64,000 nt of DNA from the NCBI GenBank assembly GCA_022605955.1, contig JAKCOZ010000003.1:64391939-64455938 (forward strand), written 5' to 3'. Every line of letters starts with the position of its first letter. Position 1 is the stretch's first letter. Made by a program: the position numbers and the translations under genes. This document shows, in pieces, positions 12,486 to 23,862 of the stretch. The stretch is from Rallus limicola. Lineage: Eukaryota; Chordata; Aves; Gruiformes; Rallidae. The notes beneath the pieces are model-generated. The model had not been told where the DNA came from. It was given only the letters and a program-made list of their open reading frames with translations, and searched no databases.

Positions 12486-13627
12486 CTGCATTTCAAACCC
12501 AGAAGATAAGAACAAAGGTAATGAAGCACTCATTTAAGTAAGGTATTGCATTTCGTGTTTCTAAATCCAATCAGATTTACACTGAAAAAAGGATACATTT
12601 ATGACTATTTAAATAAATAAGATGTTTTTACATTTAATTTGTTGTTTTCGAGTTTCAAAGTCCACAGATTTGTTTAGTCTACTTTTTTTTGTTTGTTTCG
12701 TTGGTTTTTTTGTTGGTTTTTTTTTTTGGTTTTTTGGTTGTTTGGTTAGTCGGGTTTTGTGTTTCTTTTTTTCACGAGGTCTATCTTTGGGAAAGCTGGA
12801 AAAAATGTTTTTGTCTATATGTTTCATTTGATTTGATTGCTATTCCTATAAAAAAACAAAATCAAACTCGCAACAGGGATTACAACCAACATTCTGACAT
12901 ACCTGATAATGGCCAATAAACTATGTTTACAGAAGAATTCTCTTTCTCTGGTCCTTTATTTTTTCCAGGATACTCAGGTTCGGTAAAAGCTTTGAAAAAC
13001 ACTCTCCACAAGATAAAAATTTCAGGAGAAACAAAAACTTGAAAACAGATCTTCTACACTTGTATTAACACTCTAATCACTTGGTGTAGAGTAGATGCAT
13101 TTTATTCAATGTAGATTTCTAAAGCTAATACATACTTTGAGATGCAGACAAATAGAGGCAAATTTACTACCTATTTTCATCAAATAAGTGTTTATTTCTT
13201 TCCAGTGCCTAGTTATGTGTAATCGGTCCATGCTACAGATGTCTGCAATTAGGTCAGATGATCTCTGAGCTTCTGTGTAAAGGGAAAGAGGGTGATGATG
13301 ATTAACATAATTTCTGTTCTAAAAAATAATTATCTTTTTTTGTCTTATTGATCCTTAGTTTAAGCACTTCATTGCAGAACAGTTCAATCAGAATTGCAGT
13401 TCTGATGAAGGAACTGGTTTTCTTAGTAGGGAAGTTTTCCTTACCTGGAAACACTTGCGTTCCAGAGTTACAAGTAGCCAAAGCCTCTACACAAATTCTG
13501 TCTCTAGCTATGCCAGGAAGTTGCATAAGTCTGTCAACTCTGAAGTAGGCTAAACTCTTTCCTAAATAAATATTGGGTTTTTTTTTTTTTATTTTTGTGG
13601 GGATTTTAATATATGAGTGTATAAGAA
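12486..13627. other. Non-coding stretch with a T/G tract
   Basis: Holds the T/G-rich tract at 12679-12770. On the minus strand a second good 5' splice-site match (TTTCCAG then GTAAGGA, junction at 13445) follows an open segment to about 13526, but no convincing acceptor lies upstream of it. No gene is supported. Confidence 0.5.
12679..12770. repeat. T/G-rich low-complexity tract
   Basis: Long T runs broken by GG and TTGTTTGG units on the plus strand. The FFVGFFFWFF- and KKPTKKPTKQ-type ORFs on the two strands come from this composition. Confidence 0.9.
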
Positions 13628-14170
13628 TGTCCTGGATTCAGCTGGGATAGAGTTAATTTTCTTCCTAGCAGCTGGATTTTTGCTGTGTTTTGGATTTAGC
13701 ATAAGAAATAATGAGAATCATGAGAAACACTGGTATTTATGTTCCTACCAAGCAGGAAGGGCTTTTCAGCCTCTCATACTGCCTTCTTGATGAGAGAGCA
13801 GGAGTCCCCAAGAGGCTGAGAGAGAATAAAGCCAGGACAGCTGACCCAAAATGGTTAAAGGCATATTCCATACCATATGATGTCATGCTACATATACAAC
13901 TGCTGCCTGTCTAGGAGTCAAGTCAGCTTGAAAATACGCTGAGCATTGGCTTCAGGTGGTGGTAAATCTTGTTGTTCATCACTTATTTGGTATATTAATG
14001 TTATTACTAATAGCATTACTATTTCCCTTTCCTGTCCTATTAAACAATCATTATCTCAAACATGAGTTTGACTTTTTTTCCTTTTTGATTCTCTCCCCCA
14101 TCCCAGTGCAAAAGGGATGAGTGAGTGGCTGTGTGACAGATACCGCTGCCAGCTGGCTTAAACCACAACA
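13628..14170 (+). mobile_element. Solo LTR, avian ERVL-like family A
   Basis: A 543-bp retroviral LTR with TG at the left edge (TGTCCTGG) and CA at the right edge (CCACAACA). Known family landmarks appear in order: the 5' block with GGGATAGAGTTAATTTTC, the block around ACAGCTGACCCAAA, a TGATGTCA CRE-like site followed by a TATA-like ACATATAC near 13880-13905, and a 3' block with CCTATTAAACAA and TCTCCCCCATCCC. No internal retroviral genes flank it, so it is a solo LTR left by recombination. No clear 5-bp target duplication is visible (AAGAA against CTCAC). The family is named from memory. Confidence 0.85.
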
Positions 14171-15299
14171 CTCACCCTGGAAAACATCAGAGTCCTTTCC
14201 AACACCCTCAGAAACATTCTGGCGGAGTCCTGCATCTGATCACTGTCCTTGAGGCTGGTCTGTCTGTTTTGGGAAGGATACACGTTATGCACACTAACGG
14301 GGCAGGTGGAAGGGCAAGCCTCTGAATTCACTCTTTTTTAAAAACAACTTTCCAAAGATGCAAACAATGAAGGAGCTTGCTGCATTTTCTGGATCTTCCC
14401 AAATCAGGATGTCTTATCACAGAAAAGACACTTCTGACATGCCCAGGAGAGTCTCTCAAAGTTCAGATGGTGATGTGAGGTTTGTGGCCTGGAGTGTTTG
14501 CTCCACCTCACAGCCCTGAGTGCCTTGAAGATTTTCCTGCCAGTCCTGATGGCATCATATTTACATTACTAGTCCTAATTAACGTAGGTGAAAATGAAAA
14601 AGGTTTTGCTTTACTAAGCAGAAGAGAACAAAGATTGAGCCTGACTTGTGAATACATCTTCTCTTTCAAGACTAAAACATAGAACTGTTCAGTACATCAG
14701 ATGAAATTATCAGCCATCTGTGAACTGAGCATCAAAGACACAATTAAAATACCAACATGAATTCTCTTCAAATAATTTATAACAATGCTTTGTGCACATA
14801 TCTCTGTTCTTCCCTGAGCTCCAGACCTCTCTGTAGTGATATTTTAATTTGCATCCAGAATATTGAAAAAAAACCCCAATAATAATAGTAAGAAGGCGAA
14901 AAAGAAGAAGACAAAGGTTTATGACAGGATACAGGGATATTGGTTTTCGTTTCAGCATATTAGAGAGTTGAAAGCTCAGCTGCAAGGTTACAGAACTGTG
15001 CCTATCATCAAAAATAGCTGTGAGAGCAACAAGGACAAGGGCATAGACGGGTGTCCCAGAATTTTTCTATTACCAAGAGATATTGGCAATGATGTTGACT
15101 CAAAGTAAAAACTTTCTTCCTTTCTTTCTCTCTTTATCTTGCTCCACAAGAAGTGAGAATGTAAGAAAATTATTTCAGAAAAAAAAAAAAAAAAGAAAAA
15201 AGAAAAGATGAAGAAGAAGGGGTTGCTGGCACAACTTGCTAGATACGCTGAGACTGAAATCAGAAGCAGGAAAGAGGGGAAACAAGCAAATGCATAAAG
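14171..15299. other. Non-coding stretch, no gene seen
   Basis: Unique sequence. An A-rich run lies at 15180-15210. No repeat family recognised. Confidence 0.55.
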
Positions 15300-15600
15300 A
15301 TGCTGCTTTCAGCCATGTTGTTGGGTAACCGTGGGTTTATCAAATATTGACAAACATGAAATGATTGTAATCAGTCACTGTCAGAAGGGAACAGGTACCC
15401 TCCTCTCTTTTACAAATGATCCAATTAAAGGAAACATGTTGGCTATAAAAGTCAAAATCAACAATGCACTGTACGCTGACAGCCCATCCAACATATAAAA
15501 TCAATAGTGCATTCTTCTTCTAGCCAGCACAAAGCAACAGTAGCAACTTTCCCACCTCTTTAGTCAAATATGACACCGTATCAATCGATCAAAACTTAGT
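15300..15600. promoter_or_regulatory. Candidate conserved non-coding element
   Basis: Repeat-free, fairly complex sequence that keeps CpG sites (in AACCGTGG, GTACGCTG, ACACCGTATCAATCGAT) in an otherwise CpG-poor region. It also has several homeodomain- or POU-like cores. Retained CpGs and even composition are what selected non-coding DNA often shows. Alignment would be needed. Confidence 0.25.
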
Positions 15601-16539
15601 ATTTATTGAACACTGGCTTCTGAAGAATGCAAAATGTATTGTTCTTTCCTTATTTTATTTCAATAAAGTTTAACTTAAAGGCATAACACTTGAGAGAGCT
15701 CAACTGTTTCATTGTGTTTAGATATAGCTATAGCTTGCAGGATAGATAGATCTAAATGTATATTAATACATGCTTCTTGGGAAACAGACCACATATACAT
15801 TCTTTGTCTGAGTACTCTCAGAATAATATTGTTGACTGTCATAGAAATGTAGGCTGGAGATGAGAAAAACTCAGTTTATGGGACTAAAACTCTTTCTGCT
15901 GCAGGATTGTAAATATATATTTCTTCTTCCTTTGTCTTCTCTTCACATTGAAATTTAGCTGTCTTTTGCAGTGATGTTTGTATAGAATAAAACTTTCTTA
16001 TATCACATAGATTTCATCAATACAGGAAGACATGATTGTTCTGCTGAAATTGAATCTATGTTTGTCATTCTCCACTGTCCTTGATCCAGGGGAAGAGTAT
16101 TAAACATGACTGCATGTCAGCACATGGTCAAAACAAAGCCTATGTTTAAGTGTGGTCCTGATAAGAAATACCTTGAGTATGTGTTAATTGCTTTCAATGA
16201 CCCTGAGTAATTAGCCTTAGTTATAGATGTTACCTAAACAATTTCTCTGCCTCTTCACTATTTACAATCGCTGGTAGCTGTGATGGGTCTGTGTATTTTT
16301 GTAGCTATTTTCCCTTTGGTTTTCTTTGGGGATTAGGAATTCCCAAAGATGTGATTCAGTTAAAATGTTTGACCAATTAAATGAGCAAACAAACAAACCA
16401 AAAAAAAACTCTCCAAAGCTTTGTTTATGTAGATGTAGATGTAATTACTTATTTGAACAAAAAGGGTTTGATCTGCAAGCTACCAATATCATTGGAAAAC
16501 CACTTCAGCTAGGTTCAATCAGACCCTAAGACAACAATC
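15601..16539. other. Non-coding stretch, no gene seen
   Basis: AT-rich unique sequence with no repeat, no strong motif and no credible ORF. Confidence 0.6.
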
Positions 16540-16800
16540 AGACTTTTTATTTTCATTGCTGAAATTCAGAGTTCATAAATTATGCACATCTCTGATATAA
16601 TGGACATTGCCTAATTTCTCACATTGGCTGCTTGATTGTCATTTTACTTTTAAATCACTCGCTTTCCCAATTACAAGGCAAACCAGTTCATAAAATATTG
16701 ACGTCTCAAAGAGACCTGCTTGTACCAGTTGAAGAAATGTGTGTCTAATTTTAATATGCCATTTTCCCCTTTCCTAAGATCATGGACAGTGCCAACAGAG
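16540..16800. promoter_or_regulatory. Candidate conserved non-coding element
   Basis: Repeat-free sequence containing CATAAATTATGCAC, CCTAATTTC, TGATTGTCA, CCAATTACAAGG and TCTAATTTTAATATG. These are spaced homeobox, PBX/MEIS-like and SOX-like cores. Low confidence, judged by eye only. Confidence 0.22.
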
Positions 16801-18384
16801 GCAAGTGAATGTTTTTTTTTATCCTTTGTTCTCATAAAGGGAAATATGAAGTTGTATCTGTGTATTAACTTTATATCTTAAAAATTAAAATTGGAGTTTT
16901 ACTGGGCACAGTTACACTGGGCACTATTAAAGACAATGTTTCATAAATCAATATTAGCCTGTAGAACTCGAGTAAGATCAAGGTTTCATACTGGTAGTTC
17001 CTTCATTTATTAGATTTTAAATAGAAGTAGTTTATAATCTAGGCACTCTTAAAAAAATAAATAAAAGGAATTGGGTTCAAAGGACAAGCAAAAGACATGG
17101 TTCTCCATAGGGCATGAAATTTAGGAATGGGTTTCCTTGGTATAAAATCCCCAATTTTCCATAAATTCAAAGAAAAACTGGGCAAGTTTCCAGCAGGTAA
17201 ATCTGTTACAGGTTAAAAAAAAATATGTGGAAACCACTTATGGGTCAGGAAGTCCCTATGCCACAAGTTCTTCATTGCTGTGAGAATTCTGAGTGGCAAT
17301 ACCACATGTGGAAGCTTCATTTTTATACCCTACTCTTAGGTACCTGATTTGGTTGGGGTCACAGCCTACTGACAAAGGTAGATGAACTTTGTACTGGTTC
17401 AGTACACTAACTGACATGTTTCCACAGCAGAGGGAAACAAGTTTTAAGTACAGAAAGATAAGTATTGCTACTCTCAATTTATTAAAACTGATAATAACGT
17501 AGGTAAACACTGACAGTCAGTCAGATGTTAAATTTTTGGCGTAGTTTTCATGTCTTGAGATAAAGGCAATATGTATCTTAGAATATAGCTGACATCTCCT
17601 AAGTGTTTGATTTAATATTATACAGCTACTTCTCTAAAGTTTACAATAGATAAGATTTCCAGGGAATATATAGGACAGACCAAACTCTCAGTTTTGCTTC
17701 TTAAAAGATCTTGCAAAGCAGAGAGTTCAGTGAGTACAGTTGTTTTCAATACGCTCCTGCAAGGTTGTTTTCAATACTCTCCTGCAAGATTTGATTCTTC
17801 ACCCTGTGACAATTAAGTTTGTTTCAGTGTTTATTTTTAATATCATTCTAAACAATGATTACAAATCTTCACTCATAAAATTTATAAATAAAATGAATCT
17901 GTAAAACAAACTGTTTAAAGTAAGAATTTTAAAGCTTTAATATCAACATTTAGAAAATGCAGCATCAACATGTTTAACAACCAGTAAATAGTTTATTTTT
18001 GAGTTTCACTCTTGTGGAAAGTACATCCGTATCTCCTGAAGTATAGAACCATATTTCATCATATAGTCTTATGTTTTAACCACTGCTAGCTACTTTTCAT
18101 TTTAAAATATCACAATGCAATTTATGTGATTTAATACACTTCAATTAAAAATTCTATGTTAAGAATTAGACCATACCTCTAAGACCAAAGACTTATTTTA
18201 TAAAACAGGGAGCCCAAATAAGGCTTGAGGGGCCTGGGATATAATCACTTCAATAAAAGTTCTCCTTGTGATAAAGTCAGATGTACCAAACACTAAATAA
18301 GTAGTTAGATATGAATTATTGATTTCCACGTGATCAGAACGAAAACTTCTGTGCAATACAGGAAAAGCAGTGGCCTGTTTTTTC
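16801..18384. other. Non-coding stretch with a 25-bp tandem duplication
   Basis: Unique AT-rich sequence. The one clear structure is the tandem duplication at 17740-17789. No gene or repeat family was recognised. Confidence 0.6.
17740..17789. repeat. 25-bp tandem duplication, two units
   Basis: Units at 17740-17764 and 17765-17789 share TTGTTTTCAATAC then CTCCTGCAAG and differ at two bases (G/T inside, G/A at the end). The near-identity suggests a recent local duplication by replication slippage. Confidence 0.93.
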
Positions 18385-19022
18385 TGTATAGGTAGTTTTT
18401 CCCTAGGTGAGAGCCGAGCACCATTCAGTTGCTTGCTCTGTGAAAGGAAAGTGGGGCGGGGAAGTTGGGGCAGGGGATTGGGGGAAGGGAAGGGAAAGGG
18501 AAAAAAAAAACCCAAACAAACAAAACCAAGAAACCAAAAACCCTGAAGGTTGGGATAAGGATAGTTTACTAAAATAGCAGAAAGATGGATATAACAATGA
18601 TAACAGGACTTTATAGCAAAAATATATGAAATATATGAAAATATATGAAACACAATGCAGTTTCTCACCAAACCTCACAGCTCAGGCTGTACAGTTCAGA
18701 GCTGTCACAAAAAAATGGACTGTCCCCCAAAACCGATCATCTTGGAGCCACCTGCTCCTCCTTCCACCAGCCCCCTTTATGCTGAGCAGGAGCTAGTTGG
18801 CATGGAATACCCCTTTTGGCCAGTTTGGGTCACCTGTCCTGGCTGCATCCCCTCTTTTCTCATTAGTAGGGAAATACGAAGAACTGAAAAAGTTCTTGAT
18901 TGCTGGGAAACAACTAAAAACATCAGAGCACTCTCAGCCCTGCTTTCATCCTGAGTCCCAAACAGGGCATTCTATCCACTATTAGAAAAGAAATTAACTC
19001 CATCCTAACTGAAACCAGGACA
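18385..19022 (-). mobile_element. Solo LTR, avian ERVL-like family A, diverged subtype
   Basis: On the minus strand this starts TGTCCTGG at 19022 and follows the family-A order: GTTAATTTC block, GCCAGGACAGGTGACCC block, a TATA-like CATAAAGGGG at about 18775-18785, then a GC/purine-rich 3' portion ending near 18385. It shares a long internal segment with the LTR at 40.4 kb, including ACAATGCAGTTTCTCAC and CACAGCTCAGGCTG on the plus strand. The ORFs on both strands (18198-18671 minus, 18655-18954 plus) lack domains. No internal viral genes adjoin it. Confidence 0.82.
18470..18545. repeat. Purine-rich then A/C-rich low-complexity tract inside the LTR
   Basis: GGGGAAGGGAAGGG-type repeats pass into an A10 run and then CCCAAACAAACAAAACC. 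It is part of the 3' portion of the family-A LTR on the minus strand, with expanded A/C units. Confidence 0.8.
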
Positions 19023-20635
19023 ATAGGATATTTTAATGGTTGACATTAGAATATGATCTACTTTTAGTGTTCATGGTTCAAGTATGCTGAAATATCACAA
19101 ATAGTTTAGAATTACATTTACACATACAAAATAAAACAGCTAACAGATGAAATCTACAGTATGACTAACAAGAAATCAACTTATTCAATGGGCTGAAAGA
19201 AGAGCAAGGAGGTGACTTACAATAGCTTCATACAGGTACTTAAAACGGAAAATATATGTGATTTAGTCAAGGGTAAGAGCAGCAAGCAGAGTCTGACTAT
19301 TTCTGATATGGGTAATATTGTCTTCAGGTCTAAAAAGACCCAGAGGAGTGTACTAATGCTTGCCCTGGGGTTCTCATGTCATTGCAGAGATCAGAAAACT
19401 GCTGGACTATGTTAGGACTTTCATCTGACCTTTATTTGGAAACCATTGTGTGTGAAGGAGCTACTATACTCCTGAGTATCTCTCTGGGAAGGAATGAGGA
19501 TGCAGACAGGATGTGCATCTGGATGCAGGGACTCAGAATTATAAAGCTGGTCCGGCAAGTAAATGACAGAAACTTTAAAATAATGTCCCATTTAAAATGG
19601 TTAATGTGCTGTCACTGATGGTAACAATGAACTGATGATGATTTTTTTTATTTATTTTATCTCCCCCCTTCCCTAAACACCCCACCCCACACCTCCCCCC
19701 CAAAGTAAATGCCTCGATCACAGTTTTTAGCTAAACATTTTATTTGTGGAGATGAGTGGGGTCCCCTATTTATCCACTGTTTCCAGAAGTACTTGGGAGG
19801 ACAAAATAAAAAGTTTGCATTGTTTTTACTTGGCTTTTAATACTTACATTTCTGCATATGATGCTGTTTACAAGCAAAGACCCACACTGTGAACAAATTC
19901 TTGGATGGTCAGAATGACTTTTTTCCTTCAGTGTATCATGTAATCAAAAAGCATGTATGTCAATAAAAATAGACAAAGCTACCTTGGTCTGAAATTGGTC
20001 ATGACTGAAACTGTAATATTAAGTGGTACACGGTGCCAGAGAAAGCATCTGCCTTGCTTGTGCTCTGGCTGAAACAAAGATAGTCCTCATGTTACAGACA
20101 TTCATATAAAAATGATTTTTCAGTCTCTCCAACCCTTTACCTGTCATGTAAGCTTCCTTATGAGGCTGAAGTATTCACCCTCATTGTAACTTTTAATTGT
20201 TTTTAATTTTTGAGAGAAACTAAAATTTAAAACAAACATTAAAGGAAACTCAATGAGTTTTGATCAGTAGAAAATGAGACTGAAATCAAATAGTTTCCTT
20301 CTTTTTTGAGACTTGTAGTTATATAAGAGAGAAATTATCTTTAATATATTTGTCTAAAGTAGACATATTCCATCAGATTAAGTATTTCTTTGTCCTGTAG
20401 TACATAAAGGGAAGGGAAGGGAAGGGAATGGAAAGAGGTCAGAGAGAGGCAAGGTGAGATCTGGTTTTCTTCCATCTAGTGCATGTATAAACACACAGAA
20501 GAATACTATCGTGCCCCATAGTTATAGAAAAAGATCATAATTTGACTTTGTTTCTACATCAGGTAGTTAAGGATGGCTAATAATGGTAATTTCAATGTCA
20601 GAATTCCGTTTAAAAGTGACAACTCTCAAGCTGCA
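19023..20635. other. Non-coding stretch with a GGGAA microsatellite
   Basis: Unique sequence. It includes a C-rich patch at about 19665-19700 and the GGGAA repeat at 20406-20436. The ORFs at 19212-19415 and 19376-19618 plus lack domain-like features. Confidence 0.55.
20406..20436. repeat. (GGGAA)n microsatellite
   Basis: Four to five GGGAA units with one T interruption near the right edge. Confidence 0.9.
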
Positions 20636-20791
20636 GAGAGGCTGTGAAATTTCTGTCCCTGGGTATTTTTAAGATCCAATTTTAAATAAGCCCTGAGCAG
20701 CCTGTTATATCCCCAGACCTGACCCTGCTTTGGGTAGGAGGTTGGTGTACTTCCTGAGGTCGCTTCCAGATTCATGGACTTGTGATCATGT
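20636..20791 (+). mobile_element. Old CR1 LINE 3' end fragment
   Basis: A decayed CR1 3' UTR. Its landmarks are TTTCTGTCCCTGGGTATTT, CCCTGAGCAGCCTG, TGACCCTGCTTTGGGTAGGAGG and a CTTCCTGAGGTCGCTTCC segment, followed by a degraded GATTCATGGACTTGTGATC tail. Many substitutions indicate an old insertion, probably one of the oldest CR1 pieces here. Confidence 0.8.
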
Positions 20792-20799
20792 GAATGCAC

Positions 20800-20935
20800 A
20801 ATTACATGCCTAAATTAATGAAGGGTTGCTATTTGGAGGCCATTTTTACGCATCTCGCTTAATTATTTAAGGAAGTAAATATTTTGGGCTAAACTCTACG
20901 TGAAGCACATAGAGCTAAAATGGTAATTTAGAATA
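20800..20935. promoter_or_regulatory. Candidate conserved non-coding element beside an old CR1
   Basis: Sequence after the old CR1 tail keeps CpGs (TTTACGCATCTCGCTTAATT, CTACGTGAAG) and contains TAATTATTTAAGG and a CCATTTTTA core. It lies directly next to the old CR1, so it could include co-opted LINE sequence. Unverified. Confidence 0.2.
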
Positions 20936-22801
20936 CAGAGCCTGTGGTGGCCAGACCTCAGGTGTCCTCAACAAAACAAATATTCATTGTTCTTTCTTTG
21001 TCTATTTAAAGATGCTATATGCTTTTACCAGAAAACTTTCATCAAACTTGGTGAAAATCCTAATACTGATACATGGACTCCAGCATTAAAATAACTTAAT
21101 TCTATATTAACTTAAATGCTTTTCTATGTCATTCACATTTTCTAGGGTTCCATCTATATGTAAGAATGTAATCTCTTGGTGTGAAACCTTCTAGCTTTTA
21201 AGTGCAGAAATTTCAGGAAGAACTTGTTTGACTTGTTTGGCAAACTCTGCCAAATCATACTTCCACATCTGTAAAAGCAATAAATGCATGATTAAAATCT
21301 AATCCTAGAATTTAGATGAAAAGCAAAGATAGAATTCAGACTCCATAGATTACAGAATCTCAGCCCATTACTCTGATGAAGGATGTAGCACATTTTTAAG
21401 GTTCATTTATTTCCTTATGTACTGTTATGTTCAATCTGCATCAGTCTGAAAAATTCACTACCTTTGGTGTTTCCTACTTTCAGTTTGTTTATAAATAGCT
21501 GTTTGATGTTCTGCTTTTTCTTTTCTCTCATGATTACATATTAAGAAAAAAAAAGTTTTCCCAACAATAAGAAATGTTAAACTCTGAAACAGATTGTCAA
21601 ATGACATTGTGAGGTCTCTACCAGATTTTTTGAAGAAGTTAAATAGACACCTGTTTAGATCAGTGATGAGTTAATCCTTATATTAGGATAGAGGGATAAA
21701 CCTTATGTTCCCTGAAATTGTTTAGCTGGTTTTTCTCTCCAACAGCACAGGTCTCACATGGTGACTGCTGTACTAATCTAATACAAACTAAAGAGCAGAG
21801 AAAAATTTGGTTCAATTCTTTTTCTTTTGTATCACTCTGTATTTCGTCCTGATACTTCTTTTCTCTTCACACTTCTTTTCTTCTGCTGATTGAATGTTAT
21901 CTTCTCTGGGATTAATACAGATACACTCCAAAGCTTATCTTTAATAGAAATCGTATTTATAATAATAATTTAAGAGTTTTCTTCTGGGAAGTGAAAAGAA
22001 TTAGAAAGTAGGGAAAGAAGGAGCTTTAAATAATAAATAGGAGAGTAGGAAAGTGCTGATATTTCACTTTAACCTCTAACCTGGAAACACTGATTCAATG
22101 AAGTGCTTAATTAGTTATTATTTGTACAATGTTCTGTAATTGGAGAAGTAATGCAATTGTAAGGAAAAAAAGTAAGATGATCAGGAGTAACAGAAAACAT
22201 TTTCACTGGTCTAGCTGTATGGCTGATTTGGTATTAGAGACAAGGCTATGAGGGAGAGTAAGTAATAGCAATTGCTGTTCTGGCTTTAGAAATGTCAGTG
22301 GTTGTCTATTAAGGCCTATAACTGCGAAGAAAGCTTTCGGTTTCTCTAGATTTAACCTAGTGCTAATAAAGAAGCAGATTTTAAATTTCAAAGGCAGTTG
22401 TGTAAATGCCTGAACACAAGGGTTAATTCTCAAGACACTCCTCTGAGGAAAGTGATTGCCAGGCTTTTTAAAATGCATTTCAAAAAGAAAGAACCTCATT
22501 TCAGCAATTCCCCCTTTAAAAGGTAGTTTTCAGAGTTGGTAGAATAAATCAGAATGTAAACTCCAAACAGCTATTTAGTTGACTGCTACAATTGCAAACC
22601 AAGCCTTTCTTTTATTAAGGTTTACTGATTTTAGTGGGAAACCTTGCTGTGTAGCACCTACAGAGTTGAACAGTCTACTTTGAATAAGTAAGTCTTTCCT
22701 GCCCATTGAATTTGAGCTTGACATTAAGTTTTATCTAAGATACAGCAAAGGTTAGAAAAGACTGTGAGTAGCCAGGAAAAGGCTTGAAGAATCAAATCAG
22801 G

Positions 22802-22836
22802 AAAAAAAAAAAAAAAAACAAACAAAAAACCCACAC
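22802..22836. repeat. A-run with A/C-rich extension
   Basis: An A18 run continues into CAAACAAAAAACCCACACC. The same A-run plus CAAACCCACA pattern recurs at 25771 and 33299. Confidence 0.9.
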
Positions 22837-23090
22837 CAAAATATAAAAGGTAAGAAAAATCATGGGTGAATTTAGCGCCTAGCTGCTTATTTAAGCCATT
22901 TCTGCTCACCATTTAACCAGATAGGGCTCTCAATTAATTGCTTCCTCATGGGCCATTGAAACTTTGAAATGAACCTTACTAGCTTTAAACTCTTTTACTT
23001 AAACTAACTTGTATTTGGTGACTGAGGACAGAGTACTGACCACTGTGATGACTCAGCTGTTGCATAATAGATCCTCCCACTTGGAGCAAG

Positions 23091-23153
23091 AGTGTGTGTG
23101 TATGTGTGTGTGCCTGCGCATGTGCATACTTGTGCGTATGCACACACATACAC
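23091..23153. repeat. Alternating purine-pyrimidine tract with inverted repeat
   Basis: A (GT)n run with a TATG interruption is followed by GCGCATGTGCATA and then a (CA)n run. Left arm 23098-23113 and right arm 23140-23153 are near-perfect reverse complements, with about 26 bases between them. The tract could form Z-DNA or a cruciform. Confidence 0.9.
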
Positions 23154-23741
23154 CTAGCACTAAGACCATAGATAAACTCATACCAATAAACTTGAGCAGC
23201 TAGATGGCTCTAAGTATGTGGTTTTAATTTGCAAGTCAAGGGAAGATTTGTTCGGTTGCTTACATATATTCACAGTTAGTTGCAGGCAATAAAGAAGTGG
23301 GCTTGTAGCTGGGGCTGCTTTAGTTTGGTTAGAAGATGTTTGCACACATTTTGTGTGGTTTAGACTACAGAAAAGTATACACTGATCTCAGGGGCCTAGA
23401 GAGTCAAAAAAATAGAAAGTGTTGTCTAACCTGTTCTAGAACAAACTTGCAGGAACAGCTGCTGTAGTTGCCTTTGTTTATTTTGTTTACACATTAATTA
23501 CCTTACACTAAGAGAAAAGTTTCCTCACCTCTTAGACTCTGGTTGTTTGGTTGGTTAAATCAATGTTCTTCTCTTTGATGCTTGTCCCCCTGGAAAGCAG
23601 CTTTTTTTAGTTTAAATTGTACTTACCATTACTGTTAGGGTTGGGCTCATACCAAAGTTACATTCTTGAAGGAAGATACATACACACATCTATGGATATG
23701 TGTTTTTGTTTCCTTACTCTCATTCTTTGTAATAAATTTAT

Positions 23742-23862
23742 AGGACCACAGAACGGTTCAGGTTGGAAGAGACATTAAAGGCCATCTAGTTCCAGCCCCC
23801 TACCATGGGCAGGAACACCCTTCACTACATCGGGTTGTCCAAAGACCCATCCAACCCTACTT
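23742..23862 (-). mobile_element. CR1 LINE 3' end fragment, very short
   Basis: About 120 bp of the complementary CR1 3' terminus: GGTTCAGGTTGGAAGAGAC, CCATCTAGTTCCAGCCCCC and GGGCAGGAACACCC, ending at CCAACCCTACTT. It is strongly 5'-truncated. Confidence 0.9.

Larger units (their letters stand above)
20936..23741. other. Non-coding stretch, no gene seen
   Basis: Unique AT-rich sequence holding an A18 run followed by an A/C tract (22802-22836) and the alternating GT/CA tract at 23091-23153. The minus-strand ORF at 22203-22499 has no domain or splice context. Confidence 0.55.

Noticed and set aside
18198..18671. 157-aa minus-strand ORF with a hydrophobic segment
   Set aside because: The hydrophobic and proline-rich part comes from the LTR's purine and A/C low-complexity tract. 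Not a membrane protein gene.
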